Part shown: in pieces, positions 12,416 to 23,282 of the stretch | How the letters are laid out: each line of letters opens with the position of its first letter | How positions within the stretch are numbered: the first letter of the stretch is position 1 | Source: Daphnia pulex | Taxonomy: Eukaryota; Arthropoda; Branchiopoda; Diplostraca; Daphniidae | Length of the DNA stretch: 64,000 nt | Assembly: GCF_021134715.1 (NCBI RefSeq) | Contig: NC_060028.1 | Coordinates: 2,130,501-2,194,500 of the forward strand | Direction: 5' to 3' | Translations under genes and position numbers: made by a program | The notes under the pieces: model-generated | The model's input: only the letters and a program-made list of their open reading frames with translations | Databases searched by the model: none | What the model was told of the DNA's origin: nothing

Positions 12416-14119
12416 ATGCCTCAAGTGAAGGCTGTCGACTCACTTTTTACACTGTGTATTTACTGCATTAAGAACAGTTTAAATCTTAACGTTCCGACGA
12501 AAACGAAAACATTACAGACTGGAAGATGGACTGGTAGTCCATGGTTCGTCGAACAAACGACTGACCTCGGACTCGATAAAAATCTTTTTCAACTACGTAA
12601 GTCGAACCCACTGAGACTTGGTGTGCATTCATTATTCAAAAACAAATGTTTTAATATCATTTTGACACTTTTTTATATGTAAACTGATGAACTTTCTTTG
12701 TAGCCACTGTCTTGTTGGAGGCTATTTTCAGCTCCCTTGTTACTTCCTACGATGTGAACACCCAGAACACATCTCTTCTCGAGTTAATCATTCCTCCACA
12801 ACTTAAAAAATGGATTGCTCCCGGTTTATACAACGAGCAATACTTGAACTTCTTTCCCAAACTTGGAAACTTGCAAGAAATAGTATTTCGGAATTCTAGC
12901 GTGGGGGATATTTGTTTAAGAACCATTGGGATGTGGTGTGAAAAATTAAGGTATTTCAAATTGCTATTACTATTCTAACAATATTTTAATTAAAATGCAA
13001 TCTTATTTCATTTTTTGAATATGTAGAGTGTTAAATATTGAAAGATGCAGTAGCGTGACAGACGCCGGAATCAAATGGCTTATTTACAACACCGCTCATA
13101 TCAGAATTAAAAAAAATGGAAGGCTGACCGAATTACGCAAGACCCTACAAGTACTAAAGATTGGAAATACCGGTGTAACACGTAAGGGAGTAAAAATGGC
13201 AGTAAAGCATTTACGATCATTGCAGTACCTTGAGCATGAATATTGCTTTGAAGTTTTGGTAGAGTGGAGTCAAACTAATACTCTAGATCAACGTCTAACG
13301 AAAAACACTCGAAAATTGTCTTTTATTCGGTTGTGTGTCCTACCTAATAAGCTGTTTCAAAGTGGTACTTTTGCGTTAGCGGTGGCACTGTGCTCTTCGC
13401 TTATGCAAATCCAAATTTGTGTTACAGAAGGGTTAACAGACACTGATCTTCAGTGCTTGACGACTTTAAGACATCTTCGTTCACTATGTATCTTAGGGAT
13501 AACTAGCTCAAAGTTTGATGAAATTACCTTCGATATGGGCGTTGCTCCAGTACTGGGTGTTATTGGAAGTTCGTTAGAAAATCTTGACCTTACCTACTTT
13601 GCATTCGTCGATATTTGGACAGTCATTAAGTTTTGCCCCAATTTAATTAACTTAGCCTTCCTCTGCCATTGCGAAAGTTTAAGCAACTTGTCTAATGAGG
13701 AGATCATTCAGTTGGAAAATAATGAACAAGGACGAATTTTTTTTAAGGAACTGAAGGTTCTATGGGGTTGCTACAACATTGAAAGCGATATTTTATTGAA
13801 TTTTTTATCTTCTCCTTTATTAGAAAACGTCAATATATCACGTTGTGACGCATTCAATGACGAAATTTTAGGAGAAGCTTCAAAAAAACTTCTACTCCAA
13901 AATCTGAAATTGTTAGAGTTATTTAATTGTGGTTCAGTCACGAGGCTAGGATTGGATACATTAATGGTTGCTAGTAACCGTCTTGAACTCATAGACATAC
14001 ATTTTTGTAAAAATCTGACACTGACTGACGTATCTGATTGGCACTCGCAAGCTCGCGATAAACAATGGAAATTGCGTTTAAAATTTGAGGATTCCAATGG
14101 TAAAAGAGTGTTTTCCTAA
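12416..14119 (+). CDS. Leucine-rich-repeat protein, F-box/AMN1-like
   Basis: Three exons (12416-12596, 12704-12950, 13027-14119) sum to 1521 nt, 506 aa, in phase. From about residue 115 the protein shows degenerate LRRs of the cysteine-containing type found in FBXL/AMN1 proteins. Examples are LRVLNIERCSSVTDAGIKWL, LQVLKIGNTGVTRKGVKMAV, LLENVNISRCDAFNDEILGEAS and LKLLELFNCGSVTRLGLDTL. The N-terminus (MPQVKAVDSLFTLCIYCI) looks more like the adaptor-type start of ZYG11-like or other Cullin substrate receptors than an obvious F-box. The inferred role is protein-protein recognition, possibly in a ubiquitin ligase. The start is the ATG at 12416; an upstream extension cannot be excluded. AATAAA occurs at 14285. 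Confidence 0.75.
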
Positions 14120-14185
14120 AATATAATTGACTTACATCAAATTGAAAACTCACAAACCAAAAAGGTTCCTTTGTTTTCAAATTAT

Positions 14186-14232
14186 AAATCGCCAAACTTA
14201 CGATTGAATCAATTATTATAGTTTGGCGATTT
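14186..14232. repeat. Perfect 13-bp inverted repeat after the LRR gene
   Basis: AAATCGCCAAACT at 14186-14198 is matched by its exact reverse complement at 14220-14232, with a 21-base AT-rich spacer. It lies 67 bp after the LRR stop codon and before its AATAAA, so it is probably inside the 3' UTR, where it could form a hairpin. Confidence 0.85.
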
Positions 14233-14410
14233 TTTTCCGAAACATTCTGTAATCAAATCTTGAAATTTGGATTAAAATTTCAAAAATAAATAATAACTGA
14301 TGTGCAACTATACTGTGTTGATTGATTTAATGGATTAAAAAAAATAAGATAATTACTAAAAATGCTGAACCGATTTATTATTATAGTAATAAAGAAGGAA
14401 CTCATTGTTT

Positions 14411-14806
14411 CTAGCAGAAGTTACTAGCTAGAGCAGCACGTATAGCGGCACCAACACTGCGAGAAGTTCCAGCAACAGTTCTAGCGGCACCAGCAGCTCG
14501 CCGCACTAGCTGAGCAGCAGCCATGGACCGGTAAAGTGGCCTTGCCAGTCGAGAAGCAACCAAACGACGTGAAGGTCTGCCGAGGTAGGCAGCAACAACG
14601 TGTCGAATCGGCCTCCTAAATAGTGCTGCAATAGCAGGTGTGAAAACGCCCTCGAGTTCAACGGAAACGGCCCGCCGTAGAGTTTGTTGTAGCTGGTCAA
14701 AAACTCTAAGCGACGCTCTGCATTGCAATCGCCTTCGAGTTGCTAACAAGCGAAGTCTTTCATCGCGCGTGTGTCTTCCATAACGATGGGGGCATAAATT
14801 TGGCAT
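14411..14806 (-). CDS. Arg/Ala-rich basic protein of 131 aa, unknown
   Basis: A single uninterrupted minus-strand frame starts at ATG 14806 and ends at TAG 14411. A good acceptor (TTTTAG) lies five bases before the ATG, so this could be the coding exon of a gene with an upstream 5' UTR exon. The product is extremely basic and rich in Arg and Ala (RRLQCRASLRVFDQLQQTLRR; RRAAGAARTVAGTSRSVGAA), with few acidic residues. Its GC content is clearly above that of the flanking DNA, which is unusual here. I do not recognise a family. It could be a nuclear or DNA-binding basic protein, a lineage-specific gene, or a chance frame in GC-rich DNA. No function should be assigned. Confidence 0.4.
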   Translation of the reverse strand: MPNLCPHRYGRHTRDERLRLLATRRRLQCRASLRVFDQLQQTLRRAVSVELEGVFTPAIAALFRRPIRHVVAAYLGRPSRRLVASRLARPLYRSMAAAQLVRRAAGAARTVAGTSRSVGAAIRAALASNFC

Positions 14807-14811
14807 GATGT

Positions 14812-15307
14812 CTAAAATAAATATGATATGTTACTAATACAAAATAGACACGAAATAAAATTCAAATAAAAAACACACAGTTAACATTTTAATCTAATGA
14901 AAGCTAGCTAGTTTACTCACATCAATAGGTTTATAAGTGGAGTAGAATTCTGCACAGATTCGTCTCTAAACGTCTTGTATTTCTAGTCTCAATGGAATGA
15001 CTGAATTTTATTTTGGGCGCTCTACAGGAAGTCGACAGCACAAAAGCAGAAGATCCCTCGAATTTGGTTTCATTCTAGGTATGCACAACTCATTAGTGAT
15101 GTTATCGCCGCAGTGGGAATTTTGTTCTCAGAAATGTAGTATACTTCACCTGGAGCGTTTCAGGGTTTTACTAAAGAGTGCGTGCACGCGTAACTATTAT
15201 TTACTCGAAGTCTTTTGTGACATTCGCATTTTTTATCATTTATAATGGGATTAATGCTTCCCTAAAGTTATTGGCAATACCTACCCCCACGGAACCTTAT
15301 AGTTCAT
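14812..15307. other. Intergenic DNA; no gene supported
   Basis: Short frames occur in this AT-rich stretch, but none shows domain-like sequence. It may hold the upstream exon and promoter of the basic 131-aa frame. Confidence 0.35.
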
Positions 15308-15442
15308 AACGCTTCCAAGCTACCCGTTTACGACTCCCTGGACAGCGACTTCATCCAATCCTACACCGAGTTCTCATTGGCCTCGCTTCTCTTCTACAGC
15401 ATGAAGGAGACCGCCATATCAGCACTTCGGAACAAACCTCTC
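15308..15442 (+). pseudogene. Truncated duplicate of ATP synthase gamma exon 4
   Basis: From 15308 the sequence is nearly identical to 9611 onward in the ATP synthase gamma gene, for a little over 100 bases (coding [15 protein letters not shown].. through FYSMKE). I count only a few substitutions: GTC to TTC (Val to Phe), ATT to ATC, CTC to CTT, and AAC to ACC (Asn to Thr). The copy then drifts, with an insertion after GCCA, but still matches weakly around CACTTCGGAACAAACCTCTC before a stop. No other gamma exon lies nearby and the 5' part of the exon is missing, so it is an exon fragment, not a gene. High identity suggests recent duplication or gene conversion. Confidence 0.9.
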
Positions 15443-15803
15443 TTAATCCTCTCAATCTCTATATTCTTCCAGAAAATCTAATGAAAAAAAAATTGTATTC
15501 CAACTGGCGTCGGACAAAAATCAATCTAAATATGGAACCACTGAACCAGTATGGAACGCTCTCTACATTAGCAGAATTTAAACACATTCACGATCTCTGT
15601 TCACGATACAGATACAGACAAAAGCAGGATTTTAACAGATTCAACAGGGTCATTGATGGATACTAAAATTTATTGCCTCTCTTCAATACCGATTCTTAGA
15701 ACTCTACACCGTTTGAGATTCTAATATTCTATATACCCGTAGTAGAATCACACTAGAAATATCAAAACGTAAAGAAAGTTAAGATCATTAATCACTCAAA
15801 GAA
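15443..15803. other. Intergenic DNA before the 3' end of PSAT
   Basis: A 61-codon plus-strand frame (15481-15666) is present but resembles nothing I recognise. The stretch probably includes the 3' UTR of the minus-strand PSAT gene. Confidence 0.35.
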
Positions 15804-17166
15804 TTATTGCAATTTTGATTTCATAAAATCTTTCATGAAGGTTGTCAATAAGGACACTTCATCGACAGTGACGGCGTTGTAAAGGGACGCACGTATCCCG
15901 CCGACAGATCGATGGCCCTTCAATTGAATCATATTTCTCCTTTTGGCTTCATCCAAAAACTGTTTCTCGAGATCTTCGTTGCCGTTTTGAATACGGAATG
16001 GAATGTTGACGCGACTACGAACGGAAGCGGGGACGGGGCAGCTGTAGAAGCCGCTAGAATTATCGATTACTTCGTAGACCATTTGGCTTTTAGCATTTGA
16101 ACGTTGTTCCATGACCTTTACACCACCTTGGTCTGAGATCCATTGGAAAACCAGTGCCATAACGTAGAGACTGTGAATCAATACATTGGAGTAATACAAA
16201 CAAAACATTATTAATTGAATCCTATTTGAAAATATTAATGCTGGGAATACTTGAAACATGGAGGTGTGTTGTGCAACGAGTTTTCTTTGGCCATCACCGA
16301 ATAATTGAGCACCGAGGGACAGTGAACAGATTGTTTACCCATGAGATCGTTACGGATAATGACTAAAGTCACACCGGCTGGGCCAATATTTTTCTGTGCA
16401 CCAGCAAATACCAGAGCAAACTGCAATGCATTTAAACAAGAAAATTAATTAAAAACTGGAAATCTTAATAACAAAAATTGATAACAAACCTTTGTTATGT
16501 CAAAGTCTTTTGTGAGAATATTGGAAGACATGTCAGCTACTAATGGAATTCCATGAGTATCAGGAATAAAATTGAGTTCAATTCCATGGACAGTTTCGTT
16601 GGAACAGTAATAAAAATATGAGACATCTTCATCACGATCCCACTGAATCTCATTGGATGGAGATTTGAAATCAGGTTTAAGTTCAATCACACGACCATAT
16701 TTGGAAGCCTCTTTGGCAGCTTTTGCGGACCAAGTGCCTGTGTTGAGGTAGACAGCTTTGCCAGTGGAAGGCAAGAGATTCAGAGGAACAGCAGCGAACT
16801 GGCCTGTGCCACCTCCAGCCATGAACAATATTGTGTAGTCTGAAGGAATGTTACTATTGAGAAAAGTAAAGGATCAAACAAATGTTTACATGCTTTATTT
16901 TATATACTGCTAGTCTTACAGAAGCTGTCGAATATTTTCCTGTGCATCAGTGACGATTTTCATAAACTCTGGGGATCTGTGACTCATCTCCATAACACTG
17001 ATACCCGTTCCGTGATAGTCCAGCAGTTCTTGTTGAACTTGCAACAAAACCTAATAAACAATAAAAGAATGAAATTAACTGTGTCGAATGAAAACAAACA
17101 ACTGTGGCTTACATCTTCAGGTAACTTTGACGGACCGGGACTAAAATTGATGATTTTACTAGACAT
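15804..17166 (-). CDS. PSAT1: Phosphoserine aminotransferase
   Basis: Five exons (17113-17166, 16920-17050, 16490-16853, 16251-16420, 15804-16170) sum to 1086 nt, 361 aa, in phase. The start [19 protein letters not shown] is the classic PSAT N-terminus. The protein continues with [16 protein letters not shown], the phosphate-cup segment [15 protein letters not shown], and VADMSSNIL. It then has [14 protein letters not shown], in which Lys193 should form the Schiff base with pyridoxal phosphate. The C-terminus has [16 protein letters not shown], with the conserved substrate-binding His-Arg and Arg. It converts 3-phosphohydroxypyruvate and glutamate to phosphoserine and 2-oxoglutarate in cytosolic serine synthesis. 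Length is close to the family norm (about 360-370 aa). It diverges from the long HR78 upstream region. Confidence 0.96.
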
Positions 17167-17920
17167 TTCGTGGACCGCCAAAAAAAAGAAACTAAATGGA
17201 ACCAAGTCAAGTGGGAGGCAACACTCACAAACCGCACACAACTTATTAAAAAAAGAGAGATGACATTTGGTCGTCGTTTTGTTTGTTGATGTATCGTCGG
17301 CGATAAGCCTAGATGGGGTAAAATTGTAGTCAGAAGGTGGTGCCACCTATGAGTAGTCAAACTGGACACTCGGTCGGGGGGGAATAGCCATCGTGCCGGC
17401 CGAGGTCATGTGGTCTTTTCGAAGAGTTCATTGAGTGAGATTGGTGAGTGCAGACACACATAGTCACTGGGGCTCAGAGGGCAACGAGTCTCGGTTGAAA
17501 GCGGATGATTGTCAGATGATTGGGCGTGTACAACACTTTTATTACAAGTGTCTGTGTGTTGGTGAATCTAGTTCAATTATACCAGAGAGTGTCTGTGTTG
17601 TTTTGTGTGTCTTGGAGTAGCCGGAAGACTAAAAGGTAAAGACAAAACTTTTATGTTTTCCTCTTGAGTAAATAAATAAAAGTGATGGAGGGGGTACCAA
17701 CTGTCGTGTGTGTGCATGCGCGAGTTGATTTTCCCAAGGCCAAAACGAGGTTGAAAACAAGCGAAAGTGAAAGCCTCTGTGATCTTTTAGCATGGCGAGC
17801 TGACCTAGAAATAAGAAAAGGTTGTGAGCTGCCAAACGAACGTGTGTGTGTTCCAATTTGTTGAAGAATTGATATTTGCCCACCCAAAACTCGAATCGTC
17901 GTCGTTGAAAAAAAGTATAA

Positions 17921-17933
17921 AGGTCAAAGGTAA
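17921..17933 (+). promoter_or_regulatory. DR1-type nuclear receptor element
   Basis: AGGTCAAAGGTAA is a direct repeat of AGGTCA-type half-sites with a one-base spacer, the second half-site having one mismatch. TR2/TR4, HR78, HNF4 and RXR family receptors are known to bind DR1 sites. It lies between PSAT and HR78, so HR78 autoregulation is a fair guess, not shown. Confidence 0.5.
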
Positions 17934-18538
17934 AGATTGGTTCAGGGGTGCGGTCACCTTGGAAACGTGTGGCGCCCCGATAAAGTGCCGACCAATCATT
18001 GGGCAAAGAAAAAACAACTCTCAAAGATTTCTTTTTTTTACCTCTGCGTTCGTGTGTGTGTGCAGGTTTGTTTCGAGGTTGAAAAACAGTTTTTCAACGG
18101 GATCAACACACACACGAAAAAAAAGCACGTCAACGTGAAACACACGGGTAACAAGAGACAGGAAGGACAACGGTCGCACAACACTCTCGGCTTACTTTTT
18201 AAAAACATTTGGAGTGTCCACCAGCGCCGCCGCCGTTGTGACGGGAAACATTTGATCGACGGCATTACGTCAAAAAACAGAAATCCGATTCGGCGGATGC
18301 CGCCAGAGTTGTGTGTGGAATGCGTCCAAATTTCGCCTCCCCCAGAGAAAATAAAATAAAATATTTTTTAAAAAAGGCCTTTGAACGACGACACCATTCT
18401 AAAAGAGTCATAAATCTCAACCCAAAAGAAGAAGAAGTAGGGGGCCATATAGTATCGATTGGTGTAGGTAGCGATCGATAGGTTGCGGCGGGGTTGGGTG
18501 TAGGGGGGAGTGTGTAAAAGGGGGCTTAGGTTAGGTTA

Positions 18539-18775
18539 CGCTTGGCACAATGTTACCTTGGAAGCTGTTTAGCCCAAGCCAAGCCCCCTGCAGCAGGTAT
18601 ATTATTTTGTGCGCGCAGCAGCTCTCTCTCCTTCTCCATTCTCCTTCTCTCCCGGTTTTCTATCTTTGTGTGGCATTCTCTCCCCCTTCGGAAAAGAGGG
18701 GAGAACGAAAGGTCGGATAAAAATAAGTAGGCAAGCCCCAAAACGACAGAGAGGGCGCGCTTGGCACAGTGTTAC
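18539..18775 (+). repeat. 18-bp motif repeated twice (18539-18556 and 18758-18775)
   Basis: CGCTTGGCACARTGTTAC occurs twice in direct orientation with one base difference (A or G), 219 bp apart. The DNA between has no other obvious repeat. This suggests paired binding sites for one factor, or two remnants of one element. Confidence 0.75.
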
Positions 18776-19389
18776 AAGGGTCGGAGTGCGGGACAGGTCG
18801 TGACTGCGAGAGGCTCTGCTGTTTTCAGTTTCAAGCTCCGCCTCCTTTTTCACTCTCTGCGTGTGTGTGTGTGTGTGTGACTTTCCAAATGGGACTATTT
18901 TTTCACGTTGATTGCAACTGATTACACACATTCACGTTTGTTGGGTGAGTTTCACATTTCTTGAATATCTTAATTGAATTGAATGACGGAAAAAGATGTC
19001 ACGTTTAACGGGTGGCCATCTAGTAGTGGCCTGTTTACTCTTGTGTGATTCGTTCCTTTTTCTCTTTTTCTCCCCACCACCACCACCACATGACGAGAAT
19101 AACCCAGAAAAATCGAGGGGTCGAGAGAAGGTCGACTATAACTATTATATTTGTTTCCCCATTTTTCCACCGAGGGGTCGTTTTTCTGACCTTTTCCCTT
19201 TTTTTTCTCAAAAATATCTGGTGAAAACGTGTGTGTAGTCTCTTATAATATGAACCCGTAACCTTGTTGTTTGTTGGGAGGTGGGTGGGGTGAGGAGGGG
19301 GGGGGGATAGAATACAAATGGCAGGAAGGGGAGACTAAAAAAAATAAAAATTTGTTTACCGACCGGTTTTTCTTTCAAAAAAAGATTCT

Positions 19390-19412
19390 TACAACAACCC
19401 CCCCCCCCCCCC
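19390..19412. repeat. Poly-C tract
   Basis: A run of about fourteen C residues follows an A-rich stretch, and a G-rich run sits about 100 bp upstream (around 19290-19308). Length is likely to vary between alleles. Confidence 0.8.
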
Positions 19413-22400
19413 TTTGGTAAAAAAATGTTGAAGGGTGACAAGTTCAGGAAACGGTTTTCCACCCCCCAACCAACTACAAAAATTAACCAACACCGGAAAT
19501 ACTTTTATTTATTATTTATTCTTTTTCTCTCAATCGATTTTTATTTACAAAATTCAAATTTTTCTTTTTTGGGAGTTTGGGTTGTGGGGGGAGATGGAAG
19601 ATGATGGATGCGGGCCGCGTAATTTTGGTGTATTCTGCTGGCCCCGATGGATGCGGGAGAAGCACCTCTTCTCTATCTCTACCCCATTTGGGAATAATCA
19701 AAACAATATATTAAATATCTCTCTCAAAAAAAGATGTGTGTGTGAGTGTGGAGGAGAATATCCCTCGGAGCGCCACGACGGAATAATTCAGCGCGCGCGC
19801 GTTATCGACCGCCGGCGCTCCGCTTCATCCGGGTTCCGCGGAGGTCGTCAGAGGTTCGTGACCTTTACAAAAAGAAGAAAAAGAAAATCCTCCCTTTTTT
19901 TATTTTCTCCCGCACGCCAGATGAGCAAAATGATGATGTACACCGAGCCGGGACCGGAGCAGATATATAGAAGCAGATGGTCAAGTCGACCGAGCTGTTG
20001 GAAAAAACAAAATTGCCTCCAGAAGTACAAGTCAAAGTCATAAAAAAAAGAAGGAAAGAAAAAACAAAACAATCATACCAAACCACCTCCATCACACACA
20101 CACGACGCGTTATATCGGTGCAGGGCGACCTGAACGAGATTTAATGCCCCGTGACCGGTCGGTGACCCCCGGCCAACCTTTTCGACCATGTCGTCTCTTT
20201 TTTTTATTTTATTATTTCAAAAAGGGGGAAAAAATAACAAAAAATTCTTCTTCTGGTTACACACACACACACACACCTGTCTAAAGGTAGAAAACTGGTG
20301 GTACCAGAAAAACAAAAAAACGAATTTTGTTGGAAAAAAGGTGAACGCTAAAAAAGACCTGCTTTTTTTATTAGTATTATAATTTCTAAGGATTTATTTC
20401 GTCATCCATTTCACACTAAAAGAAAAACATCTTTTTTATTTTATCTTTTTTTGAACTCACGAACAAACGGACACGCGGGACGACTTTTTCTTTTGTTTGA
20501 GGGGGGGACGGTGAACCCGGGTCATCGATCGGCAGTCAAAAGGGGGTGGAGTCACGAAAGCTCGGACAATGAAGGAAAAAAAAAGGGAGCTAGAAATGTG
20601 TGCACGACAAATGAAATGGTGTGACGGGGGGTAAGAAGAAGATGGTGGAAATGTCATTAAAATCCAGGCGATGATGACAGATGCCATTTTTGCGGGCGGC
20701 CCGGCTTTTTTCTATATAATGAGACATTTGCTTCTTTTGATCGTTAATTCGTAGCTTCAGGTGCTACCGGCGTTCGTTCATGCGCCTGCTCTCTCCCTCC
20801 CCGTACACTTTTTGTGTACGTGTAACTGGCGGCGGTTTTATTTGAAGTTGCAGGGGTTTCAAAAATGATTTAGTCCATTTGGCGTGTGATGTTGTGTCGT
20901 GACCTCCAAGAATGACTTTCACTTTTTTTTTCTTTTATTCGGGACGACGTTGCCATTTGAACCGGTTTGACCTGTTTGATGTCACCATCTTTTGATTTAA
21001 AATCATTTAAAAAAATAAAAAATCGTTCGGGAGAAATGAATTTTTGGGTTTTTTAAAAAAGGGGGTTGAATTCGGGACAGAAGAAAATTTGTAATTCCAG
21101 TCGATCCCCCACAGACCTAAAAAAAATAGTCAGCTGGAGGTTTTTATATGTTGTTTCTGGGTAAACCGGTTGCGGTAATAGCGACCTGAAAAGCCCTGCC
21201 GCTTTGACCTAGTTTGGCCCAATCCACCATCAGCCGAGTTCTTTTTTTTTTCCAAAAGGGATCACCAACTTCATTGCCCCCAAAAAATAACCGAAAACAA
21301 ACTTTTTGGTCGTCCCCAAAGGACACAAACCGTGGGAAGAACTGTCCTCTCTCTCTCTCAATTTTTCCATTTGGCCTTTTTTATTTTTCTTCTATTATTT
21401 TACAACCATCGAAAGAAACAAATGAAAATGTTTCAACTTTGAAAAAAAAAGCCATTTGGTCACTCGGTCAAGGCTCTTTTGTGATTTTGTTTCATTCAGG
21501 TGCCACCGTATCTCGATGACATTCGATCCAGTCAAATAGACTAGAAAATAATGTGATTGCTCATTATTGATGACGATTATGACTTGTATTCAATAATGTC
21601 TGATGATTAGACTTATCATCACAAGAACAAGTGAATCATTTTGTCAACCAATTGAAATCCCCTCTAGTGCCAGTGACACAGATATGATTTGTTCTTTCTT
21701 TTTTCTCCAGGGACTTATCACGCAAACTTTATTCTTTTTTCGTTCGGAACGAACCCGATAACCACGCTCACGCACATCACGGTCATCCTGTGTGTATGTG
21801 TGTGCCTGGCCAACTTTAATCTTTTGGCTAAATTTGACTTTTTCGAAATTTATTTTTTGGGGAAAATTGGACTTTGAGGTTCCGACTACGACGGGTAGAT
21901 GGCGTCTCGGTTGGAATCACAAACGCTCACGACAATGTCGAGATGGACGAGTGGGCGGAGTGCGAACCTTTCTCGACCAATTGATCAACTTTTTTTATTT
22001 TATTTTCCAGAACAAATAAAGACGTCGTCGTCGATTCGATCCAATTAACTTTCGAATTCCTAGATTGTTTTTTTCTTTCTTGCTTGGTAGCCGGGTGAGT
22101 CGTGACTAGCGACCTGTCACGACAGCAGGTCGTTCATCAATACGAAAAAAAAGCCAAAAAAAAAACTAAACAAACAAAAACCTCAACACAAAAATGGGAA
22201 ATGGCTTTAGGCTAATAGATAAAAGATTATCCGTTTAACGTTGTGGAAATGGGATCAGCCTTAACTATATTTTTAACTCAAAAAGGGGGGCAACTCACGG
22301 CTGCGGTCGATCGCGCGCGCGCACTCACAGGTGTTTGATTGACGAGCGGGTGATTTGAAAAAATTAAACTTTTTCTAAACAAAATTCAACAGCAGCAGCA

Positions 22401-23255
22401 GCAGCCGGATCTCCTTTTCATTTTTGAGTCTTGTCTCCTCCTGTTGGAAATGAGGGACATTTACGAGTTGCTCTTTAACTTGCCCAACTGCTGTTGAACT
22501 TTTTTCTCTTCAAAATAAAATAGACACAAGTCAATAAAAAGAAAAAACAGGAGGTTCTTTTTTTTTCCTTTTTTAAAGAAGAAAAAAGGAATGTAATAAC
22601 AATGATTGTAGCAGGGCACATCTGTCGCTTGTTCCTATGGCAACAAGAAGCAGAAAAAATCACGGTCTGCTACCCCCTCTTGCTACACACAATTCACGCC
22701 CAAATGATGTCGGCAGCAGCAGCAGGTCTCCGATCTGACGGTATATTTTATGATAAGTTGTTTATTTTCTGCGGCAGTAGCCTACCGAAATTTTGAGTTT
22801 TTTTCGGGAATGTAGCGCAACCCGTTTGAGGGGGACCCGAAAAAATAGAAAAAAAAGGGCGAACTAAAACCCGGGAAACCGTGACGGACGCCATTTTCTT
22901 TCAGTGACATTTACAAAAAACTAAACTTGCCCGGTCATCGCTGCTGCTGCTGCTGCTGCAGCACAAGAAGTCCTTTTAATGTAGACACAAGTCGTGACCT
23001 GAACTTTGTTTGAACGGATTTTTTTTACTTCTTCTCTAAGGGATGTCTAGTGGGCTGTCAACCCTATCGAACCGTGAGCTTTCTTTTTTGACTTCTTCTT
23101 CTTATTCGTTTGCAACCCCCCGAAACCATTGCCCGGTGGTCATATAGCCTCAGTGGTAGTTCCGGCCCAGTAGCTTTTCTCCTCATTTCCCCCCTTCAGA
23201 TAGATTCCCAGCCGTCGTATTATTATTTTTTCTTTCTGGTTTTTTGGTCCTTGAA

Positions 23256-23282
23256 CCTCTTCTTCTTCTTCTTCTTCTTCTT
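23256..23282. repeat. CTT/TTC microsatellite
   Basis: Eight or so tandem CTT units. Similar short CTT/GAA runs recur at 23641, 25265, 39782 and 45000, a general property of the non-coding DNA here. Confidence 0.8.

Noticed and set aside
19435-20043. 202-codon plus-strand open frame upstream of HR78
   Set aside because: Composition is driven by low-complexity DNA (Lys, Phe, Arg runs); no domain and no splice logic tie it to a gene.
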